Shown: positions 28,008-38,168 of the stretch, piece after piece | How the letters are laid out: each line of letters starts with the position of its first letter | Numbering within the stretch: position 1 is the first letter of the stretch | Assembly: GCA_001899715.1 (NCBI GenBank) | Contig: MKWI01000023.1 | Location: forward strand, 1 to 64,000 | Length of the DNA: 64,000 bases | Source of the DNA: Sphingobium sp. 66-54 | Lineage (GTDB): Bacteria > Pseudomonadota > Alphaproteobacteria > Sphingomonadales > Sphingomonadaceae | Reading direction: 5' to 3' | Notes under the pieces: generated by a model | Told to the model about the DNA's origin: nothing | Seen by the model: the letters and a program-made list of their open reading frames with translations, nothing else | Database searches by the model: none | Translations under genes and position numbers: made by a program

Positions 28008-30206
28008 TCAAACGAGCTGTGACGGCACTACTGGCAATGAACGGATACGCTTGCCGGTCGCCGCGAAAATCGCATTGGCGACGGCCGGGATGATCGGTGG
28101 CAGCGCAGGTTCGCCCAGCCCCGTCGGCGGGTTGTCGCTGCGCACGAACTCAACCACGATATCCTGAGGCGCCGCATTGATCCGCGCCAACGGGAAATCG
28201 TGGAAATTAGTGCGGTTCGCCGCACCATTCACGATCTCGATCTTCTGCCCGATGATCGTCTGCGCGATTCCGTCGATCACCGATCCCTGCGCCTGATGCA
28301 CGGCATTGATCGGGTTGATGATGTGGCTGCCCACGTCGCCCGCCACCCACACCTTGTCAACCTGAACGCCGCCGCCGCTGTTCACCGCAATGTCGGCGAT
28401 CTCGGCAAAATAACCGCGATGGCTGAAGTAGAAGGCGAAGCCGCGCCCCTTGCCATTGCCGCCAGAGCGACCCTGCCAGTTTGCCATGGCGCAAACCTTG
28501 TCGATCACCGCGCGGGCGCGGCCGGTCTGGAAATCCACCGCCTGCGGCCCTTCGCCGCCCTTGATCGTGCGCATCTCGCCGAGCGTGCGGCGCAGGAATT
28601 CCGGCAGGTCCAGCCCCGCCGCCAGCGCCACCTCGTCGAGAAAACTCTGGAAGGCGTAGGAAAGCCCGTTGGACATGGGCGCGCGCAGGAAGCCGGTCGG
28701 CACATTATTGTCGAGAAAGGTAGCGCCATAGGAGACATCCGCGATCAGCGGCGCGGGCAGCTCGGTCGGGTTCATCGTCGCGCCCTGCGCGGGCTTGCCA
28801 TCGCGATTGAGGCTGACGAAATGATCCTTGAAGGCGATCAGCCTGCCCTGCGCGTCCAGCCCCGCCTCAAAGCTGTGCCAACCGGCCGGGCGAAAGAAAT
28901 CGTGCCGCAGGTCGTCAGTACGGGTATAGATTAGCTTTACCGGCCGTCCGGGCAGCGCCTTCGCGATCTGCGCGACCATCACCATATAATCGTTGCTCAG
29001 CCGCCGACCGAAGCCGCCGCCGATCCGGGTCAGGTTGATGGTGATCGCCTCCAGCGGAATGCCGAGCGCGGCAGCCACCAGCATCCGGCCGGGCTGCGGC
29101 AACTGTGTCGGCGCCCAGATCTCGATCTGGCCGTCCTTGAACAGCGCGGTGCAGTTCTGCGGCTCCAGCGTGCCGTGGGCGAGGAACGGATAATGGTAGC
29201 GCGCATTCACTGTTTTGGCCGCCCCGACCAGCGCCTTGTCCGCATCACCCTTATTGACGATGGAGGTCTCCGGCCCCTTCCCGAACGCCGCGTCCGCGCC
29301 TGCTTCGAACCCCGCCGAGGAATATGTCCGCGCCGCCTCGTCGTCCCACACGATCTTGAGGTCCGCGCGCGCCTTGTCCGCCGCCCACCAGCTCTGCGCG
29401 ACGATAGCGACCGCATCGTTGGCGCCCTTGGGATTATAGCCGCTATTGATCGGCACCACGGCGATGATGCCGGGCTTCCCCTTCACCGCCGAATCATCGA
29501 AGCTGCGGACCGTACCCCCATAAGCCGGGCACATCTCCACCGCGGCATGGATCAGCCCCGGCATCGTTACGTCGATGCCGAACAGCGGCTTGCCCGCCAC
29601 GATCGCCGGTGTATCGACGCCGATTTGCGATTTGCCGATGATGGTGAATTTCGCCGCATCCTTGAGCGCCACCTTGGCCAGATCCGGTGCAGGCTGTTTC
29701 GCTGCTTCGGCGGCAAGCTCGGCATAAGTGACGGCATGCTTGCCCCCCACCTGCATTACCCGACCGCCGCCTGTAGTCAGGCTCGCCGGGTCCACGCCCC
29801 AGCGCGCCGCGGCCGCCTGTACCAGCATCTGCCGCGCCGCCGCGCCCGCCTGCCGCATCGGCAGCCAGTTCATCGGCGTCGCGAAGCTGCCGCCGGCAAG
29901 TTGTGGCCCGTAACGCTTCTCATCCGCGATGGTCTGCTCGACATGGACCTGCGCCCAGTCGACATCCAGCTCCTCGGCGATCAGCATCGGCAGCATCGTC
30001 TTGACGCCCTGGCCAATCTCCGGGTTCTTGGCGCCGATGGTCACGCTGTTGTCCGCGTTGATGCGAATGAAGGCGTTGATGACCGTGGCCACTTCCCCCG
30101 GCTTGGTTGCCGCGAAGGCCATGCGTGCATCGAACGCCAGCACCGCGCCACCGATCAGCGTCGCCTTGATGAGCGAGCGGCGGTCCATGTCCAGCACGGC
30201 GCTCAT
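28008..30206 (-). CDS. Periplasmic molybdenum hydroxylase large subunit (IorB / xanthine dehydrogenase family)
   Basis: About 732 aa from a start that overlaps the 2Fe-2S subunit stop (ATGA). Residues 9-30 form a Tat-type signal ([18 protein letters not shown]), so the folded cofactor-loaded enzyme is probably exported. Molybdopterin-binding signatures are visible: [44 protein letters not shown] and the catalytic Glu region [10 protein letters not shown]. It resembles isoquinoline 1-oxidoreductase beta subunit and membrane-linked aldehyde dehydrogenases of this fold. The substrate is unknown; a cytochrome c subunit is not encoded next to it. Confidence 0.9.
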   Translation of the reverse strand: MSAVLDMDRRSLIKATLIGGAVLAFDARMAFAATKPGEVATVINAFIRINADNSVTIGAKNPEIGQGVKTMLPMLIAEELDVDWAQVHVEQTIADEKRYGPQLAGGSFATPMNWLPMRQAGAAARQMLVQAAAARWGVDPASLTTGGGRVMQVGGKHAVTYAELAAEAAKQPAPDLAKVALKDAAKFTIIGKSQIGVDTPAIVAGKPLFGIDVTMPGLIHAAVEMCPAYGGTVRSFDDSAVKGKPGIIAVVPINSGYNPKGANDAVAIVAQSWWAADKARADLKIVWDDEAARTYSSAGFEAGADAAFGKGPETSIVNKGDADKALVGAAKTVNARYHYPFLAHGTLEPQNCTALFKDGQIEIWAPTQLPQPGRMLVAAALGIPLEAITINLTRIGGGFGRRLSNDYMVMVAQIAKALPGRPVKLIYTRTDDLRHDFFRPAGWHSFEAGLDAQGRLIAFKDHFVSLNRDGKPAQGATMNPTELPAPLIADVSYGATFLDNNVPTGFLRAPMSNGLSYAFQSFLDEVALAAGLDLPEFLRRTLGEMRTIKGGEGPQAVDFQTGRARAVIDKVCAMANWQGRSGGNGKGRGFAFYFSHRGYFAEIADIAVNSGGGVQVDKVWVAGDVGSHIINPINAVHQAQGSVIDGIAQTIIGQKIEIVNGAANRTNFHDFPLARINAAPQDIVVEFVRSDNPPTGLGEPALPPIIPAVANAIFAATGKRIRSLPVVPSQLV

Positions 30207-30676
30207 GCCTCCACAACCTCGGCAATGCCGGCTGCCTGTTTGATGGCGGCGCGGATGCGCAGATAGGTGGCGCAACGGCAGATATTGCCGCTCATCGCCG
30301 CGTCGATCTCCTTGTCGCTCGGCTTTGGCGTCTTGGTAAGCAGCGCCGTCGCGGACATGATCTGGCCCGCCTGGCAATAGCCGCACTGCGGCACATCAAG
30401 CGCGATCCACGCCTCGCTCACCTTCTTGCCTTCCGGCAGCGTGGCGACATGCTCGATGGTGGTGATCGCCTTGCCGGCCGCCGCGCTGATCGGCGTGATG
30501 CAGGAGCGCACCGCGTTGCCGTCGATATGCACGGTGCAGGCCCCACATAGCCCCATGCCGCAGCCGAACTTGGTGCCGGGCATGTCGAGATCCTCGCGCA
30601 GGGCCCATAGCAGCGGTTTGGTGGGATCGGCGTCGACGCGCCGCTCCTTGCCATTGATCGAAAGGGTGGTCGCCAC
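30203..30676 (-). CDS. [2Fe-2S] small subunit of molybdenum hydroxylase (IorA-like)
   Basis: 157 aa from a GTG start with a GGGGAGAG site; the track start is too long. The plant-type cluster is bound by Cys39, Cys44, Cys47 (CGMGLCGAC) and Cys59. The second helical cluster uses CGYCQAG and GNICRCATY. This two-domain architecture is typical for IorA/CoxS-like subunits that carry electrons from the molybdenum site. It is transcribed first, then the large subunit. It carries no own signal peptide and would be exported with its partner. Confidence 0.92.
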   Translation of the reverse strand: MATTLSINGKERRVDADPTKPLLWALREDLDMPGTKFGCGMGLCGACTVHIDGNAVRSCITPISAAAGKAITTIEHVATLPEGKKVSEAWIALDVPQCGYCQAGQIMSATALLTKTPKPSDKEIDAAMSGNICRCATYLRIRAAIKQAAGIAEVVEA

Positions 30677-30831
30677 GTCCGTCTCTCCCCGCCCAAAACC
30701 CGCTGGAACGGTGTGAGCATGCCGAGCCGATCGCCCTGTTGTCAATGTCCACGGCGCTCTCCTAAACAAGACTGGCGCTTTCTGACGCAAGAATGATAAA
30801 GTCCCATATTCCGTGAGTTACAGGAGAGGCT

Positions 30832-31749
30832 TTGGACGACATTGAAGACATCATCACGGCCGCCCGCGCCTGGATCGGGCAGCCCATGGCGCTGGCCACG
30901 GTGGTCGCGGCGGCGGGCTCCGCGCCCCGTCCGCGCGGGGGCCATATGCTCGTCGCGGCGGACGGACGCTTTGCCGGTTCCATCTCCGGCGGCTGCGTCG
31001 AATATGATGTATTCGCGCTCGCCGAACAGGTCATCGCGGGCGCCCCGGCCGGCGTCACCCGCTACGGCGCCGGCGATCCGGGCGAATGGCTGCCTGGCTT
31101 GCCCTGCGGCGGTGAAATCGGCGTGCTGGTCCAGCCCGTTTCCCCGGCCGGATTCGCGCCCGCCCTGTTCGACGAGATCGCAGCGGCACGCGCGACCGGC
31201 ACGCCCCTCGCTCTCTCGACCGACCTGGCCACCGGCGTCACCGTCAAGGGCGCGCATGAGGGGCAGTTCGTCAACGTTTACGAGCCGGCGCGACGACTGC
31301 TCATCGTCGGCGCGGTGCAGATCGCGCAGGCGCTCGCCGCCATCGCGCGGACCATCGGTTTTTCCGTCACCGTCAACGATCCGCGCGAGCGTTTCCTAAG
31401 TGCCGACCGCTTCCCCGATACCACACTGAGCGATGCGTGGCCGGACGCGGCCGTCGCTGCCTTCGCGCCCGACGCGCAGGCGGCGGTTGTCACGCTCAGC
31501 CATGACGTCAAGATCGACGACCCCGCGCTGGCCGCCGCCCTCGCCGCGCCGACCGGTTACATCGGCGCGCTCGGTTCACGCGGCAACCAGCGTCGGCGCC
31601 TTGATAGACTCGCCGCGCTGGGCTTCGGCCCGGCCGATCTTGCCCGGATCGACGGGCCGGCTGGTGTTCCCATTGGCGGCCTCGGCCCGCAAGAGATTGC
31701 CCTCTCCATCGCGGCCGGCATGGTAGCGAGGTTCCGTGGCGCACGCTGA
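30832..31749 (+). CDS. xdhC: XdhC-family molybdenum cofactor maturation factor
   Basis: 305 aa starting at TTG with AGGAGAGGC directly before it. N-terminal XdhC/CoxI segment (ATVVAAAGSAPRPRGGHMLVAADGRFAGSISGGCVEYDVFA), then a C-terminal Rossmann domain (LLIVGAVQIAQALAAIARTIGF, YIGALGSRGNQRRR). XdhC proteins bind Moco, protect it during sulfuration and insert it into the hydroxylase. It is divergent from the iorAB-like pair with 155 bp between them, fitting a shared regulatory region. The 3' end overlaps the mocA-like gene by 14 bases. Confidence 0.92.
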   Translation: MDDIEDIITAARAWIGQPMALATVVAAAGSAPRPRGGHMLVAADGRFAGSISGGCVEYDVFALAEQVIAGAPAGVTRYGAGDPGEWLPGLPCGGEIGVLVQPVSPAGFAPALFDEIAAARATGTPLALSTDLATGVTVKGAHEGQFVNVYEPARRLLIVGAVQIAQALAAIARTIGFSVTVNDPRERFLSADRFPDTTLSDAWPDAAVAAFAPDAQAAVVTLSHDVKIDDPALAAALAAPTGYIGALGSRGNQRRRLDRLAALGFGPADLARIDGPAGVPIGGLGPQEIALSIAAGMVARFRGAR

Positions 31750-32341
31750 CCCCCTCGCCCTCGCGCTGCTCGGCGCCGGTCGCTCGATGCGCTTCGGCAA
31801 CGCCGACAAGCTAATGACACCGCTCTGCGGCCGCCCGCTTATCGCCTGGGCGGCGGATGCCGGGCGGATGCTGCCGGCGGAATGGCATCTGCTGGTGGCG
31901 GGCGCGGACGCTTCGCTGGCCGCCGCCGCGCCGGGCTATCGACTGCTCACCAATCCAGTGCCGGAGCGGGGCCTTTCCACCTCGCTACGGATCGCGGCGG
32001 AGGAAGCGGAGCGCCTGGGCGCCGCCGCACTCATCGTCATGCTGGGCGATATGCCCTTCGTCCAGCCGACGCATTTGCACCAGTTGGTCGCCGCGTTCGG
32101 CGCGGATGAAACGCGGCCGGTTTTTTCCAACCCGCCGCAAGGCGCGCCCTCTCCGCCAGCGCTGTTCCCCGCCGCCTGCTTCGCCGCGCTCAAGCGGTTG
32201 GAGGGAGACAAGGGCGCCCGCGCGCTCGCACCCGGCGCGCGGCTCGTCCCGGTCGACAGCGAAGCGCTGCTGGATATTGATACGCCCGACGACATCACCC
32301 GTGCCGAGGCGATCTGGCGCGCACCCGGCGCAGAGAGCTGA
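31736..32341 (+). CDS. mocA: MocA-like molybdenum cofactor nucleotidyltransferase
   Basis: 201 aa. It begins inside xdhC at a GTG. The nucleotide-binding start LALLGAGRSMRFGNADKL, the PLCGRPLIAWA segment and VMLGDMPFVQPTHL (metal-binding Asp) match the MobA/MocA nucleotidyltransferase fold; the C-terminus has DIDTPDDITRAEA. By context it makes molybdopterin cytosine dinucleotide for the neighbouring hydroxylase, since IorB-like enzymes use the cytosine form. The function is therefore inferred from fold plus position. Confidence 0.85.
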   Translation: MAHADPLALALLGAGRSMRFGNADKLMTPLCGRPLIAWAADAGRMLPAEWHLLVAGADASLAAAAPGYRLLTNPVPERGLSTSLRIAAEEAERLGAAALIVMLGDMPFVQPTHLHQLVAAFGADETRPVFSNPPQGAPSPPALFPAACFAALKRLEGDKGARALAPGARLVPVDSEALLDIDTPDDITRAEAIWRAPGAES

Positions 32342-32377
32342 CGTGTGTTCCCCAACCAACACAGAGAGGATGAACTG

Positions 32378-33367
32378 ATGGATAAGCTGACCACCGAGCG
32401 GATCGGCCGTACGGACCTGACCCGGCACATGGACGCCTTCCTCGCTGCCCTTGTCGGCCGCGATCCCGGCAAGGCAGCGCTGGCCGCCGATGTGCGTTAT
32501 ACCGAGAACGGCCAGCACCTGCCGGTCGGCGAAGGCGCCTGGGCGAGCGCGGACCAGCTCGGCGGCTATCGCCACGATTTCGCGGACACGGTCAGCGGCA
32601 CCATCGCGACCATGGCGACGATCGTGGAAGGCCAGAGCGACGCCATCCTTGTTGTCCGGCTCAAGGTGGATGCAGGCCGCATTACCGAAATCGAGACGAT
32701 GGTGGCGCGCGGCGATCTCGGGCGCGGCGGCGGCGTGTGGGCGGAAGGACCGAATAAGCTCAACGCGGCAGGTTCGGCCGACGCCCGCTGGTTTGAGCCT
32801 ACCCCCGAAAACGAACGGATGAGCCGCGCCGAGTTGCGCCGCGTCGCCAACCTCTATTTCACCGCCATCGAGAAGAACGACGGCAAGGGCATCTACCCCT
32901 TCTCGGATGACTGCATCCGCATCGAAAACGGTTCGCGCACGACCGGGATCAAGGAGGCAGCAGCCGGTGGCGAGGCACCCCAACCGGCCGCCCCGATGCC
33001 GGGCGAGGCGCGTGCGGGCGATTCGCCCTACACGCTCAACTTCATGGCGATGAGCGCGAGGGAGCAGCTCGAAACAGGCTTCTTCGCCTTTGTCGACCGC
33101 ATCCGCCATCGTCGCTTCCCGGTGATCGACGAGGAGCTTGGTGTCGTCTTTTCCTTCGGCTTCTTCGACCACAGCGGCACGGTGCGCTCCTACAAGCTCG
33201 CCGACGGCCGCACGATCCCCGCCTCGATCGACCGTCCCTTCACCTGGGAGATCGGCGAAGCGTTCAAAATCGAGAACGGCCTCATCACCCGTATCGAAGC
33301 GGTGATGACGCCCTGCCCCTATGGCATGCCGCCCAACTGGCCACTGCTCGACGGCGATATTCTATAG
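32378..33367 (+). CDS. Two-domain SnoaL-like protein, unknown
   Basis: About 329 aa, with an AGAGAGG site before the chosen ATG. Two segments look like NTF2/SnoaL units: about residues 5-110 (MDAFLAALVGRDPGKAALAADVRYTENG) and 145-310 (LRRVANLYFTAIEKNDGKGIYPFSDDCIRIENG), each starting with a helix, then a DCIRIENG/VRYTENG strand. The large middle part reads HRRFPVIDEELGVVFSFGFFDH. Such proteins are widespread hypotheticals in sphingomonads and related catabolic clusters. It follows mocA after 36 bases but is probably not a Moco gene. Confidence 0.72.
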   Translation: MDKLTTERIGRTDLTRHMDAFLAALVGRDPGKAALAADVRYTENGQHLPVGEGAWASADQLGGYRHDFADTVSGTIATMATIVEGQSDAILVVRLKVDAGRITEIETMVARGDLGRGGGVWAEGPNKLNAAGSADARWFEPTPENERMSRAELRRVANLYFTAIEKNDGKGIYPFSDDCIRIENGSRTTGIKEAAAGGEAPQPAAPMPGEARAGDSPYTLNFMAMSAREQLETGFFAFVDRIRHRRFPVIDEELGVVFSFGFFDHSGTVRSYKLADGRTIPASIDRPFTWEIGEAFKIENGLITRIEAVMTPCPYGMPPNWPLLDGDIL

Positions 33368-33384
33368 GGCTCGTGTGCGGACTC

Positions 33385-33410
33385 TGTGCTCCTGCGAAAG
33401 CGGGAGCACA
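33385..33410. terminator. Strong hairpin between convergent genes
   Basis: TGTGCTCC-TGC-GAAA-GCG-GGAGCACA forms an eleven-pair stem with one T-G wobble and a GAAA tetraloop, in the 56-base gap between two convergent genes. No U-tract follows on either side, so it may act as a bidirectional terminator or simply be a REP-like element of family 1. Confidence 0.6.
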
Positions 33411-33423
33411 CCATGGCTCACCC

Positions 33424-34782
33424 TCACCGTGCCGGCAGGATATGCCGGTTCGCGATCAGTACGCCGGCCAGGATCGCCCCGGTCAGCGCGAGCAGGATGA
33501 GGAAGAACGGCCACGTCTGGTCGCCGGCAAGGCTCAGCAGCACGCCACCGCCCAGTCCCACGATTACGCCGCCGACTCTCCCGATCATCACGCCCACGCC
33601 GATCCCGGTCGAGCGGATCGCCTCGCTGTAGCCCAGCGTCAGCAGCGCATAACCCATGGCAATGACGATACTGATGAAAATACCCACACCGGCCACAGCG
33701 AGCATGACGATCCAGTAGGTTGCTCCGTCCGGCGCCCCTGCCGCGCCGTGCAGGCGCAGGCCGAGGATGAGGACGCAGAAGCCAGTCAGCACGCCCGCGA
33801 CAAGCCCGACCGACCGCGAACCGAAACGGTGGACGAGAAAGCCGGTGACGATTGCCGCGATCAACGCGAGCAGGTTGAACAAGGCGCTGGCCTGTAACGC
33901 CTGCCGCATGGGGAATTGCACCATGGTGAGGAAGGTCGGCATCCAATTGATGAAGGCATAGGCGATGAACTGCGCCGAGAAGAACAGCATCCATCCGCCG
34001 ATATTGAGCAGTCGATAGCGGCGCGCAAACATGCTGTCCCGCAGTGCTTCATCCGCGCGACCGGTATCGGCAACAGGCGCGACGAACGCCCGTTCATCCA
34101 TCTCGACACCGGCATATCGGCGCAGCAGATCGGCCGCCCGCCGAGTCTTGCCCCGGCCGGCAAGGTAAGCCGGCGATTCGGGCAGGCCGACCAGCACCGT
34201 CACCGCGACGATCAGCGTCAGCGCGCCGCACAGGATGAAGCAGCCGCGCCAGCCCAGCATCGGCAGCAGCGTCTGCAACGCCAGCGAGCCGGCCAGCCCA
34301 CCCACCGGCGTACCCACGGTGAGGAAGGAGATCGCCTTGGCCTGCGCACGGCGTGGCAGCCACTCCGTCACCAGCGTGATCGACGAAGGCGTCGCCGCGC
34401 CGAACCCCAGCCCGCTGATGAAGCGAATGAGGGTCATCTCGGTCACGCTATAGGTAAAGGCAGCCACCACGGTGGCAAAGCCGAACAGGACGGTCGCTAC
34501 GCAGAGCACGCGCTTACGGCCGAACATATCCCCCAGTCGCCCGCCCACTCCTGCACCGATGGCGAGTCCGAACAGCGAGGCCCCCAGCGCCGGGCCGAAA
34601 TTGGCACGCGACACGCCCCATTCCTCCAGCACCACCGGCGTCACCAGCCCGAGAAGCTGGATGTCCAGCCCGTCAATCATCAGGATGAGTTGGACCAGCG
34701 CCAGCACCCAAAGCTGCCGCGCAGAAATCGGCCGCTCGTCCAGCCGCGCCGCGATGCCGTCCATCGTCGAATGGCTTGCCAT
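33424..34782 (-). CDS. MFS transporter, aromatic acid:H+ symporter (AAHS) type
   Basis: About 452 aa, twelve helices. The AAHS-type marks are visible: MIDGLDIQLLGLVTPVVLEEWGVSRANFGPALGASLFGLAIGAGVGG (the DGxD motif in helix 1), GRLGDMFGRKRVL in loop 2-3, RFISGLGFGAATPSSITLVTEWLPRR, and LPESPAYLAGRG before the central loop. Relatives include PcaK/VanK/MhpT. The start at MASHSTM has a GGGGAGGG site. A role in aromatic acid import is possible but not proven; the catabolic cluster is over 20 kb away. Confidence 0.87.
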   Translation of the reverse strand: MASHSTMDGIAARLDERPISARQLWVLALVQLILMIDGLDIQLLGLVTPVVLEEWGVSRANFGPALGASLFGLAIGAGVGGRLGDMFGRKRVLCVATVLFGFATVVAAFTYSVTEMTLIRFISGLGFGAATPSSITLVTEWLPRRAQAKAISFLTVGTPVGGLAGSLALQTLLPMLGWRGCFILCGALTLIVAVTVLVGLPESPAYLAGRGKTRRAADLLRRYAGVEMDERAFVAPVADTGRADEALRDSMFARRYRLLNIGGWMLFFSAQFIAYAFINWMPTFLTMVQFPMRQALQASALFNLLALIAAIVTGFLVHRFGSRSVGLVAGVLTGFCVLILGLRLHGAAGAPDGATYWIVMLAVAGVGIFISIVIAMGYALLTLGYSEAIRSTGIGVGVMIGRVGGVIVGLGGGVLLSLAGDQTWPFFLILLALTGAILAGVLIANRHILPAR

Positions 34783-34910
34783 GGCCCTCCCCATGCGCCG
34801 CGCTTGGCTGGCGTGCCCCTCGTCGCCAATGTGACAGCAGGGCGGAAGGCTGGCTAGCCGCTAACGATAGGGCGCTAGAGTGGATCTTGAACGGACGGCA
34901 TCAACCCTCT

Positions 34911-35012
34911 CCGTTGGCCTGAGCTTGTCGAAAGGCTGCCCTTCACACCCGGCGAGTCGAAAATGCGGCCTCCTTCGACTGCCCGTCTGCGGCAGTCGCT
35001 CAGGGCGAACGG
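34911..35012. repeat. Inverted pair of CCTTCGAC...GCTCAGGGCGAACGG repeats
   Basis: CCGTTGGCCTGAGCTTGTCGAAAGG at about 34911 and CCTTCGACTGCCC...GTCGCTCAGGGCGAACGG ending near 35012 are the same element in opposite orientation, the second carrying an inserted hairpin (CTGCCCGTCTGCGGCAG). It lies between the convergent-side end of kup and the start region of the MFS gene. Similar copies occur at 27743 and 44771. Confidence 0.7.
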
Positions 35013-35034
35013 GTCAATTTGACCACGATCCGTT

Positions 35035-36966
35035 CTAGATTTCGACCTGGCTGCCCAGTTCGATCACGCGGTTGGTCGGCAGGCGGAAGAACTCCATCGC
35101 GCTTTCCGCGTTGCGCAGCATCCAGGCGAACAGTTTCTCACGCCAGATACGCATACCGGGGCGGGACGAGGGCAGCAGCGTCTGCCGCGCGAGAAAGAAG
35201 CTGGTCTCCATCATCTTGAAGGTCTGGCCGCAATCCTTCACCCGCGCCAACGCGGCCGGCACGTCCGCCTCCTCCATGAAGCCGTAGCGCAGGATCAGGC
35301 GGAAGAATCCACGCCCGAGATCCTCAAGCTCGTAGCGCTTGTCCGGGTCCACCACCGGCACGTCGGCGATTTTCACGGTGAGCAGCACCACCCGCTCGTG
35401 CAGCACCTTGTTGTGCTTGAGATTGTGGAGCAGCGCGTGCGGCACGCCGTCCGGCGTGGAGGTCATGAATACGGCGGTGCCGGGCACGCGCACCGCGCTG
35501 TTGGAGGCGGAGGCGATGAACACCGGGATCGGCATCGCCGATTCGCGCAGCCGGTCCATCATCAGCTTGCGACCCTTGGCCCAGGTGGTGAGCAGGGTGA
35601 AGGCGAGAAAACCGATGAACAGCGGGAACCACCCACCATCCGGTATCTTGGTGAGATTGGCGGCAAAATAGGCGCCGTCGATCAGGTAGAAGACCGCCAG
35701 CAGCGGCACCGCGATCCAGCGGTTCCACTTCCACAGCTTGAGGAGCAGCACGGTGAGCAGCGCACTATCGATGAACATCGCGCCCGTCACCGCGATGCCG
35801 TAGGCCGCCGAGAGGTTGGACGAGGTCTGGAAGCTCAGCACCAGAAGGATCACCGCCACCATCAAGCCCCAGTTGATGAGCGGTATATAGATCTGCCCCG
35901 CCATCGAGGCGCTGGTATGGGCGATCCGCAGACGCGGGATGAAACCGAGCTGGATCGCCTGCCGGGTGATCGAGAAGGCACCTGTGATGACAGCCTGCGA
36001 GGCGATGATCGCCGCCAGCGTGGCGATGCCGACCAGCGGCAGGCGGAACCAGTCGGGAGCGAGATTGTAGAAGGGACTGTCCAGCGCCGCAGCTCCTTCG
36101 CGCAGCAACAGCGAGCCTTGCCCCATATAATTGAGCGTCAGGGCCGGCAGCACGAACCACAGCCACGAAACGCGGATGGGCTTCCGGCCAAAATGGCCCA
36201 TGTCGGCATAGAGCGCCTCGGCGCCCGTCACCGCGAGCACCACCGAGCCGAGCGCCAGGAACGCCTGTACCGGCGTCAACAGGAAAAAGTTGATCGCATA
36301 CCAGGGGTTGATCGCCAGCAGCACCCCCGGCCTCTCGACGATACTGACCACGCCGAGCAGCGAGATGCACAGGAAATAGAGCAGCATGATGGGGCCGAAC
36401 AGCGTCGCCACCCGGTTGGTCCCGGCGCGCTGGATCGAAAAGAGGAAGATGAGGATCGCCAGCGCCAACGGCACGACCAGCTTGCCGAATGCGGGGTTGA
36501 CCACCTCCAACCCTTCCACCGCGCTCAGCACGGTGACGGCCGGGGTTATCATGCTGTCGCCGTAGAACAAGGCCGTCGCGAACACGCCGAGCAGGACGAT
36601 GCCCGTCGACCAGCGCTGCGAGGGGATGGTGCGGCTGACCAGTGCCAGCAGGGCGAGGCTGCCGCCCTCCCCCTTATTGTCCGCGCGCATCAGGATGGAG
36701 ACGTATTTGACCGTCACCACCACAATCATCGACCAGAAGATGAGGCTGATCGCGCCCATGATGTGGGCATCGTCCAGCGTCAGGACATGATGGCCGGCGA
36801 ATGTTTCGCGAAAGGCGTAGAGCGGGCTGGTGCCGATATCACCGAAGACGACGCCGATGGCGCCGACGGCGAGCTTGACCATGCCCTCATGCTGATGGCC
36901 GTGCGCAGCCTCGCCAGCATGGGCAGGCATGCCGGCAGCTTCGCTTGCTGACCCTTTATCGGGCAT
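35035..36966 (-). CDS. kup: Low-affinity potassium transporter Kup
   Basis: About 643 aa. N-terminal polar tail of 30 residues with several His ([13 protein letters not shown]), then the Kup core [22 protein letters not shown], the cytoplasmic loop [19 protein letters not shown], twelve membrane segments, [21 protein letters not shown], and a hydrophilic C-terminal domain of about 150 residues ([34 protein letters not shown]). It imports K+ with protons across the inner membrane. The ATG is preferred over the GTG one codon upstream, though neither has a strong ribosome binding site. Confidence 0.95.
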   Translation of the reverse strand: MPDKGSASEAAGMPAHAGEAAHGHQHEGMVKLAVGAIGVVFGDIGTSPLYAFRETFAGHHVLTLDDAHIMGAISLIFWSMIVVVTVKYVSILMRADNKGEGGSLALLALVSRTIPSQRWSTGIVLLGVFATALFYGDSMITPAVTVLSAVEGLEVVNPAFGKLVVPLALAILIFLFSIQRAGTNRVATLFGPIMLLYFLCISLLGVVSIVERPGVLLAINPWYAINFFLLTPVQAFLALGSVVLAVTGAEALYADMGHFGRKPIRVSWLWFVLPALTLNYMGQGSLLLREGAAALDSPFYNLAPDWFRLPLVGIATLAAIIASQAVITGAFSITRQAIQLGFIPRLRIAHTSASMAGQIYIPLINWGLMVAVILLVLSFQTSSNLSAAYGIAVTGAMFIDSALLTVLLLKLWKWNRWIAVPLLAVFYLIDGAYFAANLTKIPDGGWFPLFIGFLAFTLLTTWAKGRKLMMDRLRESAMPIPVFIASASNSAVRVPGTAVFMTSTPDGVPHALLHNLKHNKVLHERVVLLTVKIADVPVVDPDKRYELEDLGRGFFRLILRYGFMEEADVPAALARVKDCGQTFKMMETSFFLARQTLLPSSRPGMRIWREKLFAWMLRNAESAMEFFRLPTNRVIELGSQVEI

Positions 36967-37071
36967 CACGCGCCCGCCGGAACCGCTGTCATCGGCTGCA
37001 CTTCCCCTGCTCAGGCTATCGCCTGGACGCGCGGCGCCCTAGCACTTCACCCCCCATGGTGCAACGCACAA

Positions 37072-37749
37072 TCATGGGGCTGGATTTCCACTCTGTGCCG
37101 TACCTTCGGGCTGCGCGCCGGCATCCCGTCGCCGGATCAACGCATTGAGCAGCGCAACGTTGCGAATCAGCTCCTCGCGCAAGCCCGCATCTTCCGGCAG
37201 ACTCGCGGCGAGCTTGAGCCAGACCGCCCGCGCACCGTCGAAATCGCCCGATTCGGCCAACGCCAGACCATAGAAATAATTGGGTGAAACACCCTCCGGT
37301 TGCACGGCCAGCGCCTGACGGAACGCGTAGTTGGCCGCCGGTGTCATCACGCCGTTGGTATGGGCCATCAGCGCATTACCGAGGCCGACCCAGAGGTGCG
37401 GATCGTCAGGATATTTGCGCAGGCCCGGCAGCAGCACATTGGCGGCGTCCCGCGTCTCGCCCCGGCTGGCATAGCTGTCCGACATCACCAGGAAAGGCGT
37501 CGCCCGGCTGATCTGCTCGCCAATCTCGCGGCGCTTCTTCGCCAGCTCCTCGTCGAAGCGGATCTGCGCGACGCCGGCCTTCACCGGCTTGCCGGGCATC
37601 GCCGGACTACCCTGCCAAGCATAGCCGGCGAGGCCAAACATCAAGGCGGCGGCGAGCGGCGCAGCATGGCGCACGCTCATCCGCGCGCCGAGCAGCACGG
37701 CCGCACCCGTAACCAGCGCCAGCAGCAGGGCGATCACGATCCCGGTCAT
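37072..37749 (-). CDS. ccmI: Cytochrome c biogenesis protein CcmI/CycH-like (TPR)
   Basis: 225 aa from the ATG overlapping the ccmH stop. Two N-terminal membrane helices (GIVIALLLALVTGAAVLLGA, APLAAALMFGLAGYAW) are followed by a periplasmic domain with TPR-type repeats (DPHLWVGLGNALMAHTNGVMTPAANYAFRQAL, NYFYGLALAESGDFDGARAVWLKLAAS). It is shorter than many CcmI proteins (often near 400 aa), because the C-terminal periplasmic part is reduced. CcmI chaperones apocytochrome c to the heme ligase CcmFH. Last gene of the ccm operon. Confidence 0.85.
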   Translation of the reverse strand: MTGIVIALLLALVTGAAVLLGARMSVRHAAPLAAALMFGLAGYAWQGSPAMPGKPVKAGVAQIRFDEELAKKRREIGEQISRATPFLVMSDSYASRGETRDAANVLLPGLRKYPDDPHLWVGLGNALMAHTNGVMTPAANYAFRQALAVQPEGVSPNYFYGLALAESGDFDGARAVWLKLAASLPEDAGLREELIRNVALLNALIRRRDAGAQPEGTAQSGNPAP

Positions 37750-38168
37750 GCGCTCCCCTTCCGGTGCTTGCGAATCCGCCGGAAGGCCAGCGCACCTCCC
37801 ACGCCGAGCAGCAGCACCGGCGCGCCCCACAAGGGCCACAGGATCGGCTCGGCAGTCGGCTTGTAGCTGATCCAGTCGCCGTAACGCTCGATCAACCATG
37901 CCCGGATCGCCTCCGGGTCCTCTCCACGCGCGATCCGCTCGCGAATCTCCGAGCGCATGTCGGAGGCCATGGAAGCATTGCTGTCGGCGATCGACTGGCT
38001 CTGGCAGGTAAGACAGCGGATGGTGTGCATCAGCGCCGTCGCCTTGGCTTCCAGCGCCGGATCATCGAGCTGGCGGTCGGCATAAGGCGCGGGCGGCAGC
38101 GCGGTCTGCGCATGGATCGGTGCGGCCAGCGCGACGGCAAGCAGCAGGAACGGCAGCGCGCGCCTCAT
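37746..38168 (-). CDS. ccmH: Cytochrome c maturation protein CcmH
   Basis: 140 aa. Cleavable signal peptide (RRALPFLLLAVALAAPIHAQ), then the periplasmic CcmH motif RCLTCQSQSI with redox Cys52 and Cys55, the helical DMRSEIRERIARGEDPEAIRAWLIERYGDW bundle, and a C-terminal membrane anchor. It reduces the CxxCH thiols of apocytochrome c before heme ligation. ATGA overlaps tie it to ccmG upstream and ccmI downstream. Confidence 0.94.
   Translation of the reverse strand: MRRALPFLLLAVALAAPIHAQTALPPAPYADRQLDDPALEAKATALMHTIRCLTCQSQSIADSNASMASDMRSEIRERIARGEDPEAIRAWLIERYGDWISYKPTAEPILWPLWGAPVLLLGVGGALAFRRIRKHRKGSA

Noticed and set aside
35398-36951. 517-codon ORF antisense to kup
   Set aside because: Shadow frame; kup is unambiguous.
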